A DNA stretch of 64,000 nucleotides from Cycas panzhihuaensis (Eukaryota > Cycadophyta), in the NCBI GenBank assembly GCA_023213395.1, contig CM041465.1, positions 127,603,741-127,667,740 on the forward strand, in the 5' to 3' direction. The notes beneath the pieces were generated by a model, which was not told the origin of the DNA, did no database searches, and saw only the letters and a list, made by a program, of their open reading frames with translations. Shown here piece by piece: positions 23,426-38,027 of this stretch. The position numbers were made by a program, and so were the translations under genes. How positions within the stretch are numbered: position 1 is the first letter of the stretch; each line of letters opens with the position of its first letter.

Positions 23426-24281
23426 ACTTCAAAAAAACAACCTAAACTTTTCAAGAGTAACTATCAATAAATTTAATAAAATATCGATAACCATTGAATA
23501 GTGTTTGAGACATGGGTTTACAAATGTTGAAATGTATTAGGCCCAATAGTTCCTCAACATGCTAAGCTCTTCCATTTGATCTGAATGGGGCCTAATGATA
23601 TTTACCCATAACATGAGCCTCATAAATACATTTGGTCTACTTAATATTTGGTATTTCATATACTATATTCAATTTGAAAAGTAGATGAAGGTTATCCATA
23701 TTCAAATGACGAAGGCATTGATGCCACAATTAGTCATTTGGAAGTCTTTAAGAAACAAGTGTTTTTAGACTAGATTGCTTATTAATATTTGAAGTTGAAG
23801 AAGAAGTATTTGAAGTAGAAGCTATATTACTACAAGAGATAGTTTTAGTTGGCAAAAATAAAGGTCTTGAGATTGCATCAAGCTTATATAAACCTTGGTC
23901 TTTATATCTAAAAGTAATCAAATTACCATTCAAATATTTAATTAAATATTTTCCAAGGTGACTTAATAAAACATAGAACTTTTACTTATTTATCTAGCTA
24001 ACTCATACTAGATTACATGTCATATCGAGGACATAAAAGACATTATTAAGATGATGTCAAATATCAAAATTATTCAGAGATATGGGAGCATTATTGATCT
24101 TAGAAACCTCTAAAATAGTATCATTATCAAATATAACTAATTGGTTCTGTAATAGCCTTGTATTTGTAAGTAGTTCTTTAGAACTTGTCATGTGATGAGA
24201 GGCTCCAAAATCTATCAACCAGGGTTTATTAGAATGATATGAAGTTGATGTAACAAGGAAAAGAACTTCTAAATTATCCAT
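23426..24281 (-). pseudogene. Copia B pol, N-terminal part: protease and integrase start
   Basis: Read on the minus strand, the open stretch 24281-24057 (74 codons) has the protease motif WLIDFGASHHMTS near 24220. The Ser of the usual D-S-G triad is Phe (TCT to TTT), so the active site is lost. The next open stretch, 23933-23748, covers the linker (NLITFRYKDQGLYKLD). The pre-integrase WHQCLRH motif is near 23725, followed by decayed integrase with the FNICKPM region near 23530. It is cut at 23426 by the gypsy element and continues at 16711. Confidence 0.87.
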
Positions 24282-24479
24282 GTGGCCATCTTGATTCTAA
24301 TTTCATCTTTGGTTATGATTTCTATTTTATTGGTTACCTAAAGGGGCATTTTAATTTTGTCTTCTTAGATCTTGATAGGCACTTTAGTTTTACCTTTGTG
24401 GCCCTTGATATTTACCACATCTATAATTCTAACTACTTTGTGTAATAAGGTGGTTTTAATGCTATTACTATTGAAGATT

Positions 24480-25300
24480 AGTTTTCTTCTTCCTATAATT
24501 AGGTGCAATATGACTAGGTTTTTCATAGTAGTGACAAACAACCTAAGTGGGATATTATGGTCATTGTTAACATTATTGATATGGATGTTGGTTAAAATTC
24601 ATTAAACTAATTACATAGTTAGATGTGGATGCTATTATCTCCCTCTATGATGTGATGTAAAGGCTAGAGATGAAGAGGAGGCACTTGAATTTGCTAGTTT
24701 GTTAGAGTAGAAGACCTTCAAAGGTGTTGAATTCAAGCATGGCAAGATGATCTATATAAGATAGGTTAGATATGAGGTAATCATATCCATCTAACAAAAA
24801 AATGATTATACAAGATATAAGATCATTGTTATATAATATTTATCCCATAACACTCAACTAGTTCTTAATCAATTTGATCTATGTTAGATGGAATGAAATT
24901 GATGCATCAAACATTATAGAATAGAGTTGAGCTTTGAGCATGACAACTCTTCCATTATCCTTTCTCTTGTATAATATATAGATTATATTCCAAGTTGCAA
25001 CAAAAGGGGGGGGGGTATGTTTAATATTTTTCTCAACATTATCTTTATAGGATAAGTGTAGGAATAAAAGGACAACTTCATCAGATTCTTTAAAGGTGAT
25101 TAAAGTATCAAGATCAACAAGAATGACAACATCAAGATCATTAGATCTCTGGTATCTTTAGGCATGGGAATTAACAAAAAACATAAGCCCATAATTTGTT
25201 TATTATTAGAATATTATTAATTTATTTCTTTTAAGCTAAGAAATTATCACTACTAGATAGTTTAATTATGTTAGTTGGACCATTTGAAGTGCCATTTTAT
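24480..25300 (-). pseudogene. Copia B gag remnant
   Basis: Minus-strand text in mixed frames matches a copia gag: SSDNFLAWKK and INKLWAYV near 25230-25150, then VVMLKAQLYSI near 24930 and DYLISNLSYIDHLAMLEF near 24770. The zinc knuckle at about 24536-24494 reads C-H-Y-Y-E-K-P-S-H-I-A-P-N-Y: two of three Cys have become Tyr, consistent with G-to-A changes. A G run at about 25006-25015 lies in the middle. No continuous frame remains. Confidence 0.75.
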
Positions 25301-27488
<2,188 letters not shown>

Positions 27489-27501
27489 GTCTTTAATACT
27501 A
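27489..27501 (-). other. Copia B primer binding site, mutated
   Basis: Read on the minus strand, TAGTATTAAAGAC matches TGGTATCAGAGC with G-to-A and C-to-T changes and sits directly after the 5' LTR. Confidence 0.65.
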
Positions 27502-27976
27502 AGGGAAGGGGAGTGGTAGTTTGTGCTAGCTTCCACTTAAGTTCAAGTCACATAAAGCAATAATAAAACAATCATAAAATATACACATGAAAGATAATGT
27601 AAAGAGGTTAAATTTATTGATCCTCTAATATTAAAATATTTCATTAATCACACACACCATATGACATGAATGTTATACTTTGCATATATAAAATATTAAT
27701 AATTATAAAAGGGACATGGAATATGAAGGATTGATCATGCAAGTTGATATTTGGGACCTTGTATGATCAACTTACAATAATGTTACTATGAGATATGAGA
27801 AAATATGACCCCTCGTACTTAGGTTTATAACCTAAAGTTATAACCTATCACAAACATGAGACTAATACCCTTAGAATGTATTAATTTATTAACATCACTT
27901 CAATATTACAAATAAACATTATATTTATAAAATGAATAATGTTGAATTAATGAAATCAATATTAATTCTTTTATTA
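27502..27976 (-). repeat. Copia B 5' LTR
   Basis: It is homologous to 13853-14323 along its length. It is bounded on the right by ATATC (27977-27981), after which the R1 LTR resumes. On the minus strand it begins TAATAAAAG where the other copy has TGATAGAAG, i.e. the terminal G has mutated. Confidence 0.9.
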
Positions 27977-27981
27977 ATATC

Positions 27982-28239
27982 AAAATATTATATATCTAAA
28001 TGAGTTCTTTTTTTCTTGATCCTTTCTCAAGTTCTTAAGCAATATGTGTACATATTTATGGATATATTACCTCATGAATATCTTATAATATCTCTTAAGC
28101 CTTTTCATCATCTAATAGGATGTGTACATGAATAATTATATATATTACACTTATCAATGTTTTTTGTGAATAGAATTTTATGTGGGTCTGTAACCTTATA
28201 TTAAACATTAGATATATGAAGATAACATATATTTTAATA
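27982..28239 (-). repeat. R1 5' LTR, second segment
   Basis: It continues the R1 LTR after Copia B: AAAATATTA...ATCTAAATGAGTTCTT, CATCATCTAATAGGAT and TTTTATGTGG match 10865-11116. The far end is TTTTAATA where the left copy has TTCTAACA. Confidence 0.78.
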
Positions 28240-29530
28240 GTTAAATGTTGATTGATATTTAATCAACTTTGGCTAATATTTTGGCTATGTGGAAGCTTCC
28301 TTTGAGATCACCTATTGTTTTTAGTACCTAAGTTAATGATAGAATTTGATTAATTATGGTGATTAAATAGCAAAATTCCTTGATTATGGTATTTAAAAGG
28401 AAAAGTTCCATATGATTTGGAGGATAGAGTTATTTGTGTGTTTCTAAATAAAGTTACTAAAGAAGCTGCTATTTTTATGCCCATATACAAAGGAGTGGAA
28501 TGTTGTTAATCTTGTGTTCTCAAATTGTTCATCTATCCAAGTGATTTGGACTATTCTTAAAATGGTAGATAAATGTTGATTGACTCTCCTAGTGAACTAA
28601 AAGCTACAATAGTTGGTCACCCATGTAGTTTGGTAGATGGTAAAGTTTTTATATGGGTATTAACAGACTCATTGATGTGGATGTATTCATAATGTAACTT
28701 ATAAAGAATGGGTTTTCTAAGTAGTAGTGATTACTAATATATTGATGAACATTATTTTAGGATTGACAGTATTTTTTGGTGGTGACTTGAAGATGAAGGA
28801 GAAGGCAAAGAAGAATGATGTTCCTCCTTATGATCCAACAAGAAGATAAAGATTAATATCTTATGTAATTAATTATTATTAGAGAGAATATTAGAAATAA
28901 TAATTAATTACTTCTTTGTAAAATTATATCTTATAAGGTTAAGTTGTGTCTCCAACTCTCTTATTATGTATCATTACTAATTATGAGCACCATTAATATA
29001 TATGCATAGCTCACATATTTATGTAATATTGCATTAGTGGATTTATAGTTCTTTTATAGTATTAGTTAGATATAAGGTCAATTATATTTATAATTATGTA
29101 TATTTATCGAATGTTATTCTTTAAAGGGTAGTCATTCTTTCAATATATAATTATGTCCTTAGTGTGCATGTTTTATTTTCCTTTGCTTCCATGTTCATCT
29201 TATAATGATCTTATTATTTATACTTATATTTATGAATGCCACTTATTATATTATTTTCTCCAACATAATATATCAAGCTAAATTTATTTCTAACATATGG
29301 TATTAAAGTATTTTTTATTTTCTAACATTTAAGACTTGGGATATGGGAGGGAAATATCCTTTTCAAAGAATACTTTGATGACCTAGGGATAATAAGTAGA
29401 GATTTTTTCCCTTCCTTTTAAAAGATAGAGGATGCTTAAAATTTTAAGGGTAGATTATATGTTTTGTATTAAGTCAAAGACCTATTATAAATTAGTGAAA
29501 AGTGATTTGTTAAACTAAGACCTTAGTATT
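28240..29530. other. Unassigned stretch; possible decayed LTR at 28875-29298
   Basis: There is no recognisable coding domain. The part 28400-28870 has few stops on the plus strand (for example DLEDRVICVFLNKVTKEAA) but matches nothing I know. A possible LTR begins TATTAGAGAGAATATTAG near 28875 and ends TTTCTAACA near 29298, followed by TATGGTATTAAAGT, which resembles a worn tRNA-Met primer site. No partner LTR is seen, so this is weak. Confidence 0.3.
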
Positions 29531-29893
29531 TGTTAGAGTATGGAGAATATAGCAGAGCAGGTAAACATACAAATCAAAGTAACATTTAAGCTATATTGAG
29601 AGTATATATTATAAAACTCATTGTATTAAGCCATATTTAAAGAGAGTACATATAAATTCTTTTGTGTAGGTAGTGTTGAAGAACATCGGGGTTTTGCACC
29701 CTATAAAATATATACTTGGGAAGGAGGAGGGAATCCTCCTCAACCTCCAAAATTTAAAGTAATATAAAATAATGACTTAACATTAAAATAATAATAATAC
29801 ATAATAAAATAATCTCACCTTAACTTACCATGAGGATATATGCACTCACATGTTCTTAAAGTGGGAGTTAAGTGAGGGATATTAACCCCAACA
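29531..29893 (-). repeat. Element C 3' LTR
   Basis: It shares with the right copy TGTTGAAGAACA, GAGGGAATCCTCCTCAACCTC and GTGGGAGTTAAGTGAGGGA, among other blocks. Confidence 0.93.
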
Positions 29894-29912
29894 TACTCCC
29901 CCTTAATGTTTA

Positions 29913-30430
29913 TCACTTCTTCTTTAGTTTCTCTTTGAATTTGTGGTACAAGTACTTTAGGTATACTTTGACAAGGTGATTATACTTATGTCCTTTGGCT
30001 TTATCATCTTTGAAGTGGTCAATAGCTTGTGTCATTATCCTTTTTATGTGGTCTTCAACAAAATATAGTTCAAGTGTAGACCTAAAGTATATCGTTAATA
30101 TCATCTGTCTCACAAAAAACACATCGTTAATATAGTTAAAATTTATTTAAATATAAAATTTCTCTCCCATAAAGTGAGTCTCGGGTATCCCAAACTAATT
30201 TTGATGTGGTTAAATCACCAACACTAGTGAATACATCATCATATAGTGTAGAAAATATTATAGCTAAGGCTTCATTATTTTTTTTTAAAGTTTTCTATAA
30301 AATTAGGTTCATTCTCAAGATAACCATCACTTAAATAATGTCATAAATTATTTACAATGAGATGGGTTTTTAAAATATATTTCCAAATATGAAAGTTAGT
30401 CCCATCAAATATGGGAAACCTTAAGTTATC
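29913..30430 (-). pseudogene. Element C gag-like remnant
   Basis: The last ~70 codons are open (30122-29913) and end HLVKVYLKYLYHKFKEKLKKK, 17 bases from the 3' LTR. Upstream minus-strand text in the same order as element D (FFKNNNEALA-like near 30270, then a VFTSVGD-like part near 30220) indicates a copia-type UBN2 gag. Comparison with D: the C-terminal KVY(L/F)KYLYHKFKEK is nearly identical in both. The basic tail probably binds RNA, by analogy with gag. No protease, integrase or RT accompanies it. Confidence 0.65.
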
Positions 30431-32037
30431 TTCATTCATTATCATTGTAATCAATAAATCATAACCTTGAATGAGAAATTAATCTTGAATGAGCAATAAA
30501 AAAGTGGTATATCTCTTTAAATAATGAGACAAATAACTAATAAACAATCCTTTAAAATTAGATTCAATGAATGATATGTGTAAAGTACCTTTTATAAGAC
30601 TTTAAAATAGGTTAATGTTCCTTCAAATAATCAAATGTAACTTTGAAATACTTTTCAAAAAATGAGAAAAATTGATCCTTTAATTTCAAAATCTTATTAA
30701 GAGTAAATAACCATCAAATAAGCCTTTCAAATCAAAGACAACATGCAAATAGTTATGAATGTGTGCTCCTTAAAAAATAATATAAATAACCTTTATTAAA
30801 ATGAAACTAAATAAGGAGCTAAAAATATGAGCCTTTAATATTCAAATGCAAAGTAATAAAACTTTGAAATGATGATCAATATTCAACTTATAATCTTTTT
30901 AAGTAATGATGAATATAAAAGTCCTTAAAATGAAGAACTATGATGTATGTATTTAAATATAATGAGATGCTTAAAAGAAATGAGCCTTAAAAGCATAAAG
31001 CAGCCAAAAAATAACTTACAACTATGCAATGTAATGCACTTATGAAGCTTAAAAAAATATAATGGCTTTAAGGCAAACAAAATGTTCCTTTTAACTTGTG
31101 AGCTCAAGATATATAAAGTTGTAGCAAATGTTTCTAGAAGCAATGTAAATGAAATGAAGAAATGCTCTTTTGTAGATTCACATACAAACTAGGTGCAATC
31201 TTGAGGTATTCAAGAAGGAAAAAGATCTTAAATAACAAAAAATGCTTAAGGAAATTTCCTAGATTTAATTTTATATATTAAAGAAAGAAAATGATAATGA
31301 TAAAGAGTAACAATTTGTCACTTTTGATTCAAATAACACTCTTGATCTTCAAAAAGCTAAAAATGATGCTAAAGAGTTGAAAAATAACTTGTAAGCTTAT
31401 AAAACCAAGTAAATATTATCAATAATTAATTAGTATACAGATAATAATTAAATATATTAAGTTAGAATAAGAAATTTGGCTTAAAATATCAAAGAATGTG
31501 TTTAATTAGGACTGAAACAGAGCCTTAATTTCAATGGCTTTAAAGACTTGTAAAATAGTGTCAAATCATGATAAAACCTATTCTAATATGTAGATAATAA
31601 AAAAATCTTTCTAATGGATATAGTCGCTTGAAATATGGGCTCTTGGATCGAAAGTTATAACTATTTTAAGAACTTTACTACTAGGGTTTCTAAGGGCTGT
31701 AATAATACCTAGTGGTAAAATACTAATAACTTTTTACTCCTACCTCTAATTGGCCTCGAACCTCTTCTATTTGAAAGGAAATTCATAAATGCATAGAAAA
31801 AAAAAAATTTATAGTCATTTGGATACTTATAACCAAAGTTATGTCTATTTTTAACCGAGGTTATAGAATTGTGCCAAAAGCACATTGACTGAAAATAAAG
31901 TTGAAGTTAAATCTAATATAATTTCTATAAATTTTTATCAAAACCAACACTATAATTGCTCGAAATTGATGGCACAAGCCTTTTAATCTCAAATTCTCTA
32001 TTGATTCTTCAAAAATATTTTAATTTTACTCCCAACA
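30431..32037 (-). other. Element C internal non-coding region
   Basis: No conserved domain is visible. The text resembles the corresponding part of element D (53000-55000) in recurring phrases such as AAATGAGC, CCTTTTAAT and AAGAAATG...GCTCTTT. The region continues after the LINE at 38203-38652. Confidence 0.55.
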
Positions 32038-32053
32038 AGTAAAACTTTCATAT

Positions 32054-32649
32054 ATAAGAAATCGAAGCAACTCTGCTAGGGTTCTGGTTTTTGAAGGCGG
32101 CGGTGACTTCTGTATGCAGAGATGACCTCTATTATGATCTGGGAGGACGATCAGCCATCTAGACTCATCTGGAGATGGCAAACGAAGACTTTTACCTTAG
32201 TTTTCCAAGCTGAGCATGAGGCGTGGGGGTAATGCTTTCATCGCGGGGGTAGCTTGTAACGAAGAGGGTTCAGATGTGACCATAACGGTGGAGCGAGCCC
32301 TCTGGCTGCTTATCTCGAGGCCCAAATAGGAGATACAGGCTGGAAAGAGTGATAGTAGAGTGGAGTGCCTAGATAGGGTTCATGATTCTAAAGAGCATCT
32401 AAATATAAACATATAGGAAGGGAAGGAAGTTGAGAAGACCGGGAGTGCTCTACACTAGACATAAGGTGCGTTGCTAGAGCCGAAGAGCAGGAATGAGGAT
32501 TCCCTCAAGTAGTCTACTAAGTTTAAATAAGATCTAGATCTTAACCTGGGGAGGTATGCTCTAGACTTTCATTGGAAATCTAGTTGCAGATGGTGTTTTA
32601 TAGGGAGAACAGGATCTTGGGTTGCGATGTACAATAGTAAGATACTCTA
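32054..32649 (+). other. LINE 5' UTR
   Basis: This is a GC-richer stretch with GGCGGCGGTGAC and CATCGCGGGGG that begins straight after the target duplication. It should hold the internal promoter of the LINE, but no specific element can be named. Confidence 0.55.
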
Positions 32650-33956
32650 CTCCATAAGAAGTCAGATCTCCTTTCATATATTTTATTTATTTTTTAAATA
32701 TAGATAAGGAACAAATGATTTAAAATTAGTTTAATAACTCTTCCTTGGGTAAATCCTACTCTAAAGTTCTAAAAGCTAGAGAAGAGGAAGAAATGTTTTA
32801 ACCCCCATCACTCAAGATAATAAAGTAAGGCTAAAAATCCCAAAAAACTTGGTATTGAGAGCAGAGAAACTATGGGAGAACTGCCTAGTTGGCAAATTCT
32901 CTAGCCCTAGACCAAGGTTGGAAGCTATTGAAGCTAGACCAAGAATAAATGGAGGACAATAGGGAACGTGGAAGTCATAGCTATGCCAAAAGGCTATGTC
33001 CTCTTTAAATTCACTTCCTAAGAAGACATGACAAACATCCTCTTAAGGGCCCCTTAGATGTTAGGTAGGAAAGCATTGATTTTAGAGAAGTGGTATAGAG
33101 AATTCAACCCATCAGTTCCTATGGTTAAACAGGCCCCTATCTAGATTTAGCTACCTAGCCTTCCTTTGTAATATTAGAACATGGAAGTCTTGAAGGGGAT
33201 GGCGAGAGTTGTGAGCCCCTCCTAGCGATTGACTCAGTAACCAAAAATAAGAGTAGGTTTATCAATACCAGGTTTTAAGCTCTGGCTAGGATCGACAAGC
33301 CTCTTATTGATGAAGTATGGATGGACATGGAGGAATAGAGTTAGGCCCAACCACTGATATAGAAAATGGATAACTTTAGATGCTCGATTTGTAGAAGGTT
33401 GGGGCACTTACCTTAGAAATGCCCAGGAGAAAAGTAAATAGAGGAAGAAAAATAGAAAGAAAACATAGAGCTAAAAGATAATATCTAGAAGGAGGAGGAT
33501 TCCCTTGAGTTGGAGCAAGGAAGGTGTGCTCTTGGGCAAGAAGAGCGTCCTCTTGAAATACGAGGAGAGTGCCCTCTTGAGATGAAAGGTGAAGACCATC
33601 TTGAGTTACAAGGGGTAAAGGACTTTGGTTTAAAGCCCAATTTGGAGGACACCCTCTCTAATTTAGGTGATCAGGAAATCCAAGCACCGAGCTCACTAAA
33701 GCGATCCAAAGGTAAAGACAAAGCAGGGGAAGTTGTCCCAAAAGGAAAGAGCGAAGAGATCCTATTATAGGTGGTCCAGTGTGAAGGGGCCCAGAAAAAG
33801 GCTCTGGATGTCAGCGTCAAAAAGCAGGTAGGCAGGCCCCCTCTGAGAATAGTCTGGGAAAGGGAGGTGGCTACACAGGTGGATTGGAGTAACCAGAAAA
33901 CCCTCAATGAGGGCTTCTTGGAAGGTCTGAGACTCAGATCTATAATTGATGGATGA
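32650..33956 (+). pseudogene. LINE ORF1 remnant (DUF4283-like, CCHC zinc knuckle)
   Basis: ORF1 of plant L1 elements is an RNA-binding protein. A DUF4283-like part lies at about 32860-33180 (NCLVGKFSSPRPRLEAIEA, then in another frame AMPKGYVLFKFTS and LILEKWYREFNPS). A CCHC knuckle at 33381-33422 (C-S-I-C-R-R-L-G-H-L-P-stop-K-C) keeps all four ligands but has a TAG inside. The tail (33510-33770) is acidic with a repeated LE-(I/M/L)-(R/K/Q)-G-E pattern of about 33 bases. The last frame, 33771-33956, ends SIIDG-TGA. The start codon is not certain. Non-functional. Confidence 0.8.
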
Positions 33957-36900
33957 GACCCTGCAAAGGGGAGGTAACGAAGATTTGGAAACAAAGGAAA
34001 AAAAGATGAAACTCATCTCATGGAATATTAGGGGATTGAATGCCCCCTTCAAACAAAGGATCCTAAGAGATATAAGAAGAAGGGAATCCCTAGATCTTAT
34101 CTTTTTACAAGAGACAAAATTAAATTTGGAAAATAGCTTAAACACTAGGATCAAAATCTAGAAAAAAATGGAAGGCAAAAGAGTTGGCAATAATCAAGGG
34201 ACTGGAGGTCTAATGGTGATGTGGAATCTAGATGAATGGATTGGGGAAACCTTTGAGGAGGAAGATTCCTTTTTATCCATGTGGTTCACTAGTAGGAGAA
34301 ATAACATGAAATGGCTGACCATAAATGTTTATGCCCCAAATCACCACGAGGGTAGGAAGAGATTGTGGGATAGGATCATGGAAGTCTATTAAGAATGTGG
34401 TGCTCCTTGGATGGTTGCTGGAGACTTCAATACGACTCTCTATCTAGAGGAAAAGAAAGGGGGTCAAGAAGGATGGACAAGCAACATGCATAACCTCGGG
34501 TGCTTCATGCAGAAGGGGGGCCTTGCAGATGTGATGTTGAGAGGTGTACCTTTCACCTAGTTAAATAAAAAGATGGGCAACCAATTGATTTAGATCAAAT
34601 TGGACAGAGTCATGGTAAACTACGAGTGGAGTAGGTGCTTCAATAACTTTTATCTAGGGGCACTTCCTAAAATCAGATCAGATCATTCCCCTCTTCAACT
34701 CTGATTCTCTAATATGGAGAAGCATAAGGGGTCACCTTTTAGATTTGAGATGATGTGGATCAAATACCCAGACCTCATACAAAAGGTCAAGGAATGGTGG
34801 AATGTCCTAATTCGGGGGCACACAATGTATAGATTCTCAAAAAAGCTTGATTAGGTGAAAAGGCAAGTGAATGTTTGGAATAAAGAAACATTTCAGAATA
34901 TTCATCTTCTTAAGGACCAAACTATTAAGAATCTAAACGAAATTGAGAGAAGGGTTCAGAACGAAGGTAGAACCCAGGTCTTAGATAAAACAGAAAGAGA
35001 CTTGATTGAAAACCTAGAAGAACTGCTATTACAAATGGAGATATAAACACCAAATTCTTTCACATGACTGTAGTAAAGCATAGAGCTAGTAATAGAATTA
35101 ATAATCTTCAAAAGGATGACAGTTCGCTAGTGACCTGCATAGAAGATATTAAAGACCTCGCATGTGATTACTTTAAGGAATTATTCATAGAACCAAAGGG
35201 AGGAGGGAGGGAAGCTAGAGATACCTTCCTAAGATCTATACCCAGTTTGATCAACGAGGCCCTAAACCATTCATTGACTGCTCCCTTCACTCAAGATGAG
35301 GTTAAGAAGGCCATGTTTGGAATGAAGAGGGACAAAGCCTCTGGCTCAGATGGTTTCCCTCTCAGTTTCTTCTAGGAATTCTGGGACATAATCAAGGCTG
35401 ATCTCATGGAGGTAGTGCATGAGTTCTACTCAAATCAAAAGATTCTTCAAGAATGGAAAGCTACGTTTTTTGTTCTCATCCCGAAAAGGGAGGAAGCTGA
35501 GAGCATGGAGGACTTTCACCCCATCAGTCTTTGTAACGTAAAATATAAAATCTTAGCTAAGGTGCTTACCAATAGGTTGAAAAGGATCATCCCATGTATA
35601 ATCTCCCAAAATTAGGATAGTTTCGTGCAAGGTAGGCAGATCACAGATGGTATTATTGTGGTCCATGAAATACTGCATTCTATAAAGAAGAGGAAGGAGC
35701 CAACTATGCTAATAAAAATAGATCTTTCGAAGGCTTTTGATAGAGTTTCCTGGGACTATCTTCTGGAGTGCTTGGATGCATTTGGGTTTGAAGAGAAGTA
35801 GAGAACTTGGATAAAGCTTTACGTCTTAAATTAATAATTCTCGATCATTATTAATGGTTCTTCATCTAGGTTCTTCTCAGGGCATAAGGGGCTAAGACAA
35901 GGGGATCCCTTATCCCTCTACCTCTTTATTATCATGGAAGAAATGCTAGGTAGGACCATAGAGGATACTAGAAGATGAGGTTACATCACTAGCTACAAAC
36001 CAAAAGGTAAACCTAAGAAAAAGTAACGTTTACTTCATAAACACCCTGGGGTCCACTCAAAGAAGGATCAGTGAAATTTTGGAAATGGATATTAAGAGGT
36101 TGCCTACTACATATCTTGGTATGCCACTATTTGTGGGAAAGATAACCAAGGACTTGTGGAATCCCCTTATTGATCAGATATAAAGGAAGTTGGCTAGGTG
36201 GAAAGGGGCTCTTCTTAGCCAAGCTGGTAAGCTCCAACTCGTGGCTACCTCATTACAAAGCATTCTTGTTTATTAGATGTCTATTTTTAGAGTCTCGTCT
36301 AAGGTCTCTACTATGCTGGAATCCATCCAGAAGAGATTCCTTTGGTGTGGGATGGAAGAGAAGGAAAGAATCCATTTGGTAAACTGGAGCAAAGTTTGTA
36401 CTCCAAAATGGCCTAGGGGATTAAATCTTAGAAGAATGTCTATATTTAATTTTGTCCTTGTGGCTAAGCTAGGGTGGTAGCTAATCAAAGGCTGTGGGAG
36501 ATTATGGGAAAAAATCTTAACTCAAAAGTAACTTTAGGGAAGTTCCCTTCTTGAGAACATTGTTCCCCCTCCTGGCTTAGTTATCTAAAGGAGCATCCTT
36601 AGTATCAGGCCCATGGTGAAAGCTGGGTTGAAGTGGAATGTAAGGGATGGAAACACCATAAATTTTTGGGAGGATGCTTGGTGTAGTGAAACATGCTTAA
36701 AGAACTATCCTATATTAGCTCCCCTTCAACCTACCTATGAAAGATTATTTGACATCCGTGCAAAGGATTATTTGATAGGAAGGGGTAGAAGGAAAAGATA
36801 GAGGAATTTCGAGGAACTTCAGGTGGGGTCTTTTTCCTAGGAAGGTGTTAGAAAGCTTAAAGAGATTCTTGGTAAATGTTATATACCTAAAACAAATAAG

Positions 36901-38027
36901 GCAGACTCAGTAGTCTGGCCCTCTATCTAAAATGGGAAGTACTCAGTTAAGCAAGGTTATCTCTATCTCTGTTCAGAGAGGGGGATTCAGAGGAATGAGA
37001 TTTTGGAAGGTGTTTGGAAGTTGAACCTTATCCCAAAGATTGTTGTTTTCTAGTGGACCTACCTCAAGAATAAAATTTTAACAGTGGATAACCTCATGAG
37101 GAGGGGTCACCATCTATCTAATAGGTGTATCCTATGTTGTACCAAGGAGGAATCCGTGGGCCATATTTTTCTCTGGTGCTCCTACTCAGGTGAGGTTTGG
37201 AGACTCCTACTCGACCTCTTTGAGGTGAAGTGGGTCTTTCTTGGCAACATAGTAGATTAATAAATTTCTTAGCTAAGCCCCTTCAGGAGCATAGTCTTAG
37301 GTTATGTGTGGAAAAATGCACTTCCTGTGCTGCCTTGGAACCTATGGAAGGAAAGGAATAGAAGGATATTTTGAGATAAACAACTAGACCCGAAGTCTAT
37401 CTTTAATGTCATATACACAGATATTAAGGAAAATGTCAGAAGCACATAGTAGAAGTGCTTGGTGCTGACAAAAGGCAAGATCCTGTAGAAGTGGGGCATG
37501 CAACTGACCATCAGGGATGAGACATTGAGAAGAAGTCCCTAGAATCCCCTTGAGGAGCACTGGCTAAAAATAAATTTGATGACACCTCAAAAGGTAACCC
37601 CAGTGAAGCTGATGGCAGTGGTATCTGTAGAGATGACAAAGTCAACTTCATATGGGCCTTTACAGAGTACTATGATCAATAATTGAACAACTTTGCAGAG
37701 ATGGTAGCTATGCATAAAGCTGTGAACTTAGCCCTAGAAGGGGACCTTCGTAAGGTGATCATTAAGGGTGACTCCCTGAATGTAATAAATATGTTAAAAG
37801 GCATATTGACCCTAGAATGGAGATTCTAATCTATGATTGAAGATGCCCAGGAAGCACTAAAGGACCTTAGAAATGTTCAAATTCTGCATACATCTAGGGA
37901 AGGCAATAAAGTGGATGACCTCCTGGCAAACTGGGGGGTTAGGAATAGGAGCTTTATTATTTGGAATGAGGATTTACCTATGGAGATTATGAAACTAGTT
38001 GAAATTGAAAGGACTCATGATAGCTAG
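33949..38027 (+). pseudogene. LINE ORF2 remnant: endonuclease, RT without FADD, zf-RVT, RNase H
   Basis: The ATG at 33949 overlaps the ORF1 stop (ATGGATGA). The APE-type endonuclease starts MKLISWNIRGLN at 34006 and has FLQETK, GGLMVMW, NVYAP, AGDFN and the catalytic SDHSPL near 34676. RT follows: DKASGSDGFP (35331), FHPISLCNVKYKILAKVL (35514), SFVQGRQI (35618), the motif A IKIDLSKAFDRVSW (35711) and motif B LRQGDPLS (35892). Then text jumps from GYITSYKP (about 35990) to VNLRKSNVYFINT (36009): the block holding the FADD catalytic box, about 50 residues, is gone. Downstream are LSQAGKLQLVA and WCGMEEKERIHLVNW, a zf-RVT (CILCC...HIFLWC, 37125-37200) and RNase H (37640-38027). Several stops. 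Non-functional. Confidence 0.93.
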
